Assembly: GCA_022793375.1 (NCBI GenBank)
Contig: JAAWCS010000041.1
Span: 1 to 32,908, forward strand
Direction: 5' to 3'
DNA length: 32,908 bases
Origin: Lachnospiraceae bacterium
GTDB lineage: Bacteria; Bacillota; Clostridia; Lachnospirales; Lachnospiraceae
The position numbers were made by a program, and so were the translations under genes. The notes under the pieces were generated by a model. That model worked only from the letters and a program-made list of their open reading frames with translations, had not been told where the DNA came from and searched no databases. This document shows, in pieces, positions 29,528 through 32,908 of this stretch (the stretch's first letter is position 1; the number at the start of each line of letters is the position of its first letter).

Positions 29528-30472
29528 TCAGGACAATGTCTCGGCCAGGACCAGCAGGCGTTCCAGGTCCACGCGGATATCCTTTTCGGACGCGGTATGT
29601 TTTACCACAAACTCGCCTTTTTCAATCCGGCCGGCCGACAGGCACACCATATTCGGATCATACGCCAAAGCATTCTGCTTCATCCGCTGCTCGTCGTAGG
29701 TTTTATCAATCAATTGCTCTTTCAGCGGGCTGTCCTTCAGCTTGTCGAGGAGCTTTTTTGCTTTCTCGCCGACCGGCTCCCGATGCGCCGCTACCAGCTT
29801 TTCTCCGTCGGCGATGCAGTCGAGGAACACGATCTGCCCTTCTGTCTGCGGATATTCTCTCCGAAAAGTCTCCCAGCCGCCAAAACCGCTTTGATCCAAA
29901 AAGACCAGGGCCGGCCGCTTTTTTCCGGTCTGCAGGGAAGCCGCCTGCAGCATCCAGGCGATGCTCGCGCTGTTGCGCGTAAAATTAAAACGGCTGCCCT
30001 GTCGATGCAGCAGACGCCAGGCCGCATACGCGGTTCCCAAAAGTCCGACAATCCCCAGCGTTCTCAGCCCTCCGGCGTAATCTAGGACAATCCGGCCCCA
30101 AAGAAACAGCGCCGCGCAGTAAACGGCACAGAGCCCAATCCGCATCATCAGCTGCCGTTTCTCGGCCTGCAGATTCTTATCCCGGTGAAACGGATAGTAT
30201 GTTATACCCGGCCGCAGAGCCGCCGCCGGCGTATCATAAGAAGTCACATAAACCATATCCGCCGTGCCCGGGTCGCCCGCAATCAGATTTCCTGCTCCGG
30301 GCTGTCCTTGCTGTTTTTGGATTCTCCATGTATATCCCAGTTCCGACACCTGCTGTGACAGCGCTATTACGAAATTTTCCTTTTCTTTTTTCGTAAAACG
30401 TCTCCCTACCGTCACCCCGTACAGCATCATCAAATCCTGCAATCTCTTTTGCCGAATCTCTTTCTCCTGCAT
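29528..30472 (-). CDS. Membrane protein resembling M28 peptidases, active site lost
   Basis: A 314-residue protein with an overall pattern like Clostridia M28-type zinc peptidases that carry two membrane helices. NLIAGDPGTADMVYVTSYD (62-80) matches the segment that normally ends HYDT, but the zinc His is Ser here. Two helices follow at about 110-130 and 136-155. FNFTRNSASIAWML (162-175) replaces the N-x-NDNTSGVA segment, losing the bridging Asp, and VFLDQSGFGGWETF replaces the DNEE-GLLGS segment, losing the acidic pair. FLDCIADGEKL (217-227) is similar to the family. If the homology is right it is a pseudoenzyme; it is from memory of the family, not a search. The gene faces the DeoR gene with only 18 bases between stops. 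Its RBS is GAGGAGG. Confidence 0.6.
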   Translation of the reverse strand: MQEKEIRQKRLQDLMMLYGVTVGRRFTKKEKENFVIALSQQVSELGYTWRIQKQQGQPGAGNLIAGDPGTADMVYVTSYDTPAAALRPGITYYPFHRDKNLQAEKRQLMMRIGLCAVYCAALFLWGRIVLDYAGGLRTLGIVGLLGTAYAAWRLLHRQGSRFNFTRNSASIAWMLQAASLQTGKKRPALVFLDQSGFGGWETFRREYPQTEGQIVFLDCIADGEKLVAAHREPVGEKAKKLLDKLKDSPLKEQLIDKTYDEQRMKQNALAYDPNMVCLSAGRIEKGEFVVKHTASEKDIRVDLERLLVLAETLS

Positions 30473-30552
30473 AAATCGCCGTTTTCCTCCTCTGCCCTTT
30501 TTGCCCGATGCCTGGCGGCCTTTTGCGCGGCCGCTCTCCTCCTATGCGCAAA

Positions 30553-30586
30553 AGGCGCCGGCGGTTTGTCTCTTCCGCCGGCGCCT
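30553..30586 (-). terminator. Rho-independent terminator of the PTS operon
   Basis: AGGCGCCGGCGG and CCGCCGGCGCCT form a perfect 12-bp GC-rich stem around a 10-nt loop. On the minus strand TTTT follows. It lies 18 bases past the IID stop codon. Confidence 0.85.
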
Positions 30587-30604
30587 GCCGGTTACCAAAT
30601 GTTT

Positions 30605-31420
30605 TTAAAAAATCCCCAGCAAAGCCAATAACAACGACATTCCAAAGATTCCGAAAATAATGTAGATGGGACGAATCCCCTTACGAATCAGCTTCATCAC
30701 CGCAAACAAGAGTACGATGCTTAAAAATCCCGGGAAAATGCTGTTGAGCACATCGGCCAGCACAACCTCCGCACCGTTCAGACTTATGGTGCAGTTCACC
30801 GGTACGTTGATGCTGGTGGCCGTCATGGCGCCTACCATAATCAGGCCCAGGCTGGAGGCCGCCTTGGTCAACGAACCGATTAAGCCGGAATTGAAAACCG
30901 CTTCAATGAAGTTTGTTCCGTATATGTATCCGTATTTCAGCATGTAATACTTCATGATCGACTGGCAGATGCCGTAGAAGAAGATGAAGATCGGAATACC
31001 CAGAGGGTTGCCGGCGCTCATAAGCCCGATGGCAATGCCGGCCGCAATCACACGCAGGCAGTTAAAGAAGATGGAATCAAACACGCCGGCCGTCGGCCCC
31101 ATCAGCGAAGCCTTCACGCTCTCGATGGTCTCAATCGGCAGGTTATTCTCCTTGTGCTCCCGCTCCAGCGCGTAGGCCAGACCCACAATTAGGGAGAACG
31201 CTACCGCATGGGTATTGAAGAAATTCTGATGACGGATATACGCCTGCTCTTTGGCCTCTTTGTCGTCTCCGTAGATAGACTCAATCGCCGGCGCCATCGA
31301 AATCGTAAAACCGTTTGCTTCCATCTTGGTCATATTAAACGAGATGAATGTCAGATGGGAACGGATAAACATGGATTTTATCGTCTTTTTCTCGCTTACG
31401 CTTAATTCTCTCTTAGCCAT
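30605..31420 (-). CDS. PTS mannose/fructose/sorbose-family IID component
   Basis: A 271-residue IID membrane subunit of a mannose-family phosphotransferase system. With IIC it forms the sugar channel, and it is unique to this PTS family. The N-terminal cytoplasmic part includes HLTFISFNMTKMEANGF, then SIYGDDKEA and RHQNFFNTH, all typical for IID. The C-terminal half has several membrane helices, with LMGPTAGVFDSIFFN before the first. Its ATG shares a base with the IIC stop (TAATG), a mark of tight coupling. The transported sugar cannot be read from sequence. A terminator follows. Confidence 0.94.
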   Translation of the reverse strand: MAKRELSVSEKKTIKSMFIRSHLTFISFNMTKMEANGFTISMAPAIESIYGDDKEAKEQAYIRHQNFFNTHAVAFSLIVGLAYALEREHKENNLPIETIESVKASLMGPTAGVFDSIFFNCLRVIAAGIAIGLMSAGNPLGIPIFIFFYGICQSIMKYYMLKYGYIYGTNFIEAVFNSGLIGSLTKAASSLGLIMVGAMTATSINVPVNCTISLNGAEVVLADVLNSIFPGFLSIVLLFAVMKLIRKGIRPIYIIFGIFGMSLLLALLGIF

Positions 31421-32241
31421 TAGAAGAAGCCCTCCTCGTCATCCGTGACCGCCGGGCCGGCCGAGACCGCCAGCTGTGTGATCTGTTTCTTAAAATCGAT
31501 AAATTCTTTGTCGTTAAAGAACATAATAATCGCGATCGATGCTCCCAGAATCGCGATCGGCAGCGAATCCATTCCTACGCATTTTGCCAGCACATACCCA
31601 ACGAAGAAGAAGCAGCCAATTTTACCGGACCAGATCATGGAGCACAGAATACCGAAGCCGACCGCCACCATCATCGAGGCCGAGGCTGTCAGGCCCGTCA
31701 TAATCCAGGCAGGGCAGGAGGCCAGCAGTCCCGATATGCCTTCTACGCCAAAAGCAATGGCTACAAAGATAATTAAAAGAGAGGGGATCGGCTCAATCAC
31801 CAGTGATAGGAGCAAATTCAGCCCCGTAAATTTCTTCTCATTGCAGCTGACCGCCAGTTTTTCCCAGGCAGGCGCCAGTGCAGACCACAGCGGCTGCAAA
31901 AAACCGCTGAACACGCCAAAGTTGGCAATCACCGTGCCGACCGGCATCGCCAGAGCCAATCCGGCCTCCATATCCGTCCCCGTCAGAACCGTATAGCACA
32001 CGGCGATAATCGCCGCCGAGGCCCCGTCTGCCGGAACGCTGCCGCCAATACCGGAAATTCCCATGAAGATGGATTCCAGCGCCGCTCCCATCACAATGCC
32101 TGTCTGAAAATCTCCCAGCAAAAGTCCCATCACCGGAGCCACGACAATAGGCCGGGACAGGCACTGCCAGGATAACAGATACGTTTCACACCAATACAGA
32201 ACCCAGTAAACAAGTACCGCCAGCAATGCAGCTTGAATCAT
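31420..32241 (-). CDS. PTS mannose/fructose/sorbose-family IIC component
   Basis: A 273-residue IIC subunit with about seven hydrophobic segments, which binds and moves the sugar across the membrane together with IID. The segment from SRPIVVAPVMGLLLGDFQTG to GAALESIFMGI (about residues 30-62) is the family signature. The ATG at 32241 follows GGAGGG, 28 bases after the IIB stop. Gene order is IIB, IIC, IID. The substrate is not assignable. Confidence 0.94.
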   Translation of the reverse strand: MIQAALLAVLVYWVLYWCETYLLSWQCLSRPIVVAPVMGLLLGDFQTGIVMGAALESIFMGISGIGGSVPADGASAAIIAVCYTVLTGTDMEAGLALAMPVGTVIANFGVFSGFLQPLWSALAPAWEKLAVSCNEKKFTGLNLLLSLVIEPIPSLLIIFVAIAFGVEGISGLLASCPAWIMTGLTASASMMVAVGFGILCSMIWSGKIGCFFFVGYVLAKCVGMDSLPIAILGASIAIIMFFNDKEFIDFKKQITQLAVSAGPAVTDDEEGFF

Positions 32242-32269
32242 TACTTTTCCCTCCTTAGATTATAAACCG

Positions 32270-32761
32270 TTATTTCAAAAGCTTTTTCAGATCATTCGGC
32301 GCATCGTCCGGCATGGTCTGGTACTGTGCCTTGATGCCGCTCTCTGCCACCCGCCGCAAAATCTCTGCTTCGGATTCATACAGATATAGATTCTCTCCGT
32401 ACCGTTTGCGCATCTCTCCGTTTACCTTTGCCGCGATTCTTCCATAGTTGCCGATGTTTACCTGACAAATGCCCGGAATCTCGGTTACAACGCGCAGCAA
32501 ATCCTCCGGCGTACTCACGATCACCAAAACCTTGTGCTCCTCCATGCGGGGATCGCGCATCATCCGCAGCGCATCCTCTGTTCCCCTAATCGCTGTTTTT
32601 GCCGTAATCGGAGCCGCCATCATCAGCGATTTTTGCACCAGCGGATTCGCGGCCGCCGAATCGCTCACCACCAAAATCCGGTCTACATTCAGTACGCGGG
32701 ACCATTTAACAGCCACCTGTCCATGGATCATTCTCTCATCCAGTCGAATCAAAGGGATCAT
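32270..32761 (-). CDS. PTS mannose/fructose/sorbose-family IIB component
   Basis: A 163-residue cytoplasmic IIB subunit that passes phosphate from IIA to the incoming sugar. The phosphorylated histidine is His13 in RLDERMIHGQV. The length and the VSTPEDLLRVV and INIGNYGR-like (VNIGNYGR) segments match the family. It is the first gene of the IIB-IIC-IID set here. A IIA gene is needed and is not in the window: it may lie upstream past the end or be supplied elsewhere. The ATG at 32761 has GAGGAGGGGG upstream, next to a long inverted repeat. Confidence 0.95.
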   Translation of the reverse strand: MIPLIRLDERMIHGQVAVKWSRVLNVDRILVVSDSAAANPLVQKSLMMAAPITAKTAIRGTEDALRMMRDPRMEEHKVLVIVSTPEDLLRVVTEIPGICQVNIGNYGRIAAKVNGEMRKRYGENLYLYESEAEILRRVAESGIKAQYQTMPDDAPNDLKKLLK

Positions 32762-32780
32762 TGCCCCCTCCTCCTCGTAT

Positions 32781-32820
32781 AATAAGTTTGTAAGCAGGTA
32801 AAACAGCTTACAGACTTATT
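32781..32820 (-). promoter_or_regulatory. 15-bp inverted repeat just ahead of the PTS IIB start
   Basis: Arms at 32781-32795 and 32806-32820 match in 14 of 15 positions, around a 10-nt loop. The element ends 19 bases before the IIB ATG, directly against the ribosome binding site. No T-run follows in the direction of transcription, so it is not a simple terminator. It may be an operator or a leader RNA hairpin. The remaining bases to the window end (32821-32908) show no gene and no convincing promoter. Confidence 0.6.
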
Positions 32821-32908
32821 CTTTTTTGGTATAAATGGTAAGGACATCTAAGAGGAACTCCCCTCATCCCGATTCCCATCTATACAGTTAATAGTTACAT
32901 TTTCCATA

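Overview
The window looks like a chromosomal stretch from an anaerobic Firmicute of class Clostridia, most probably a Lachnospiraceae-type gut bacterium. The reasons are the Clostridia-type protein families (oxygen-sensitive glycyl radical enzyme with its activase, mannose-family PTS, VanW proteins, a DUF4080-like radical SAM protein, a small XRE regulator), strong GGAGG-type ribosome binding sites, sigma-A-type promoters, and moderately GC-rich DNA. This assignment is inference from content. No rRNA, tRNA, CRISPR array, prophage or insertion sequence was seen.

Layout. 57-5661: GMP synthase with a decayed glutaminase half, a small membrane protein and a PfkB sugar kinase (all minus), facing a divergent class II aldolase (plus); then an XRE/helical-repeat regulator and TrmL (minus). 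5655-7966: class I aminotransferase, Lrp/AsnC regulator and an AIR-synthase C-domain-only protein (minus, tightly packed). 8153-11419: two tandem secreted VanW-family proteins and a 36-residue membrane peptide (minus). 11475-16341: nth, a B12-type radical SAM protein and secA in one minus-strand run. 16342-17376: a leader holding two tandem 89-bp structured repeats, then an MgtC/SapB-family membrane protein (plus). 17455-25134: rpoC and rpoB (minus), with their own promoter and terminator and without the usual ribosomal-protein neighbours. 25435-29509: glycyl radical enzyme, its activase and a DeoR-family regulator (plus). 29528-32761: a degenerate M28-like membrane protein and mannose-family PTS IID, IIC and IIB (minus).

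How the parts may work together. The most system-like region is 25.3-32.8 kb. A PTS would import and phosphorylate a sugar-like compound, a glycyl radical enzyme could act on the phosphorylated product, and a DeoR regulator (a family that senses sugar phosphates) sits between them. The enzyme's substrate cannot be read from sequence. E. coli YbiW and PflD, which open anhydrohexitol 6-phosphates, are a precedent for a PTS-fed glycyl radical enzyme. The PfkB kinase and the aldolase at 1.7-3.8 kb form a second candidate sugar-catabolic pair.

The most unusual signals are the GMP synthase without a glutaminase active site, the tandem structured repeats in the mgtC leader, the near-perfect 15-bp inverted repeat before the PTS genes, the isolated rpoBC operon with strongly acidic subunit tails, and two genes that keep a family fold but have lost key residues or a whole domain (7391-7966 and 29528-30472).
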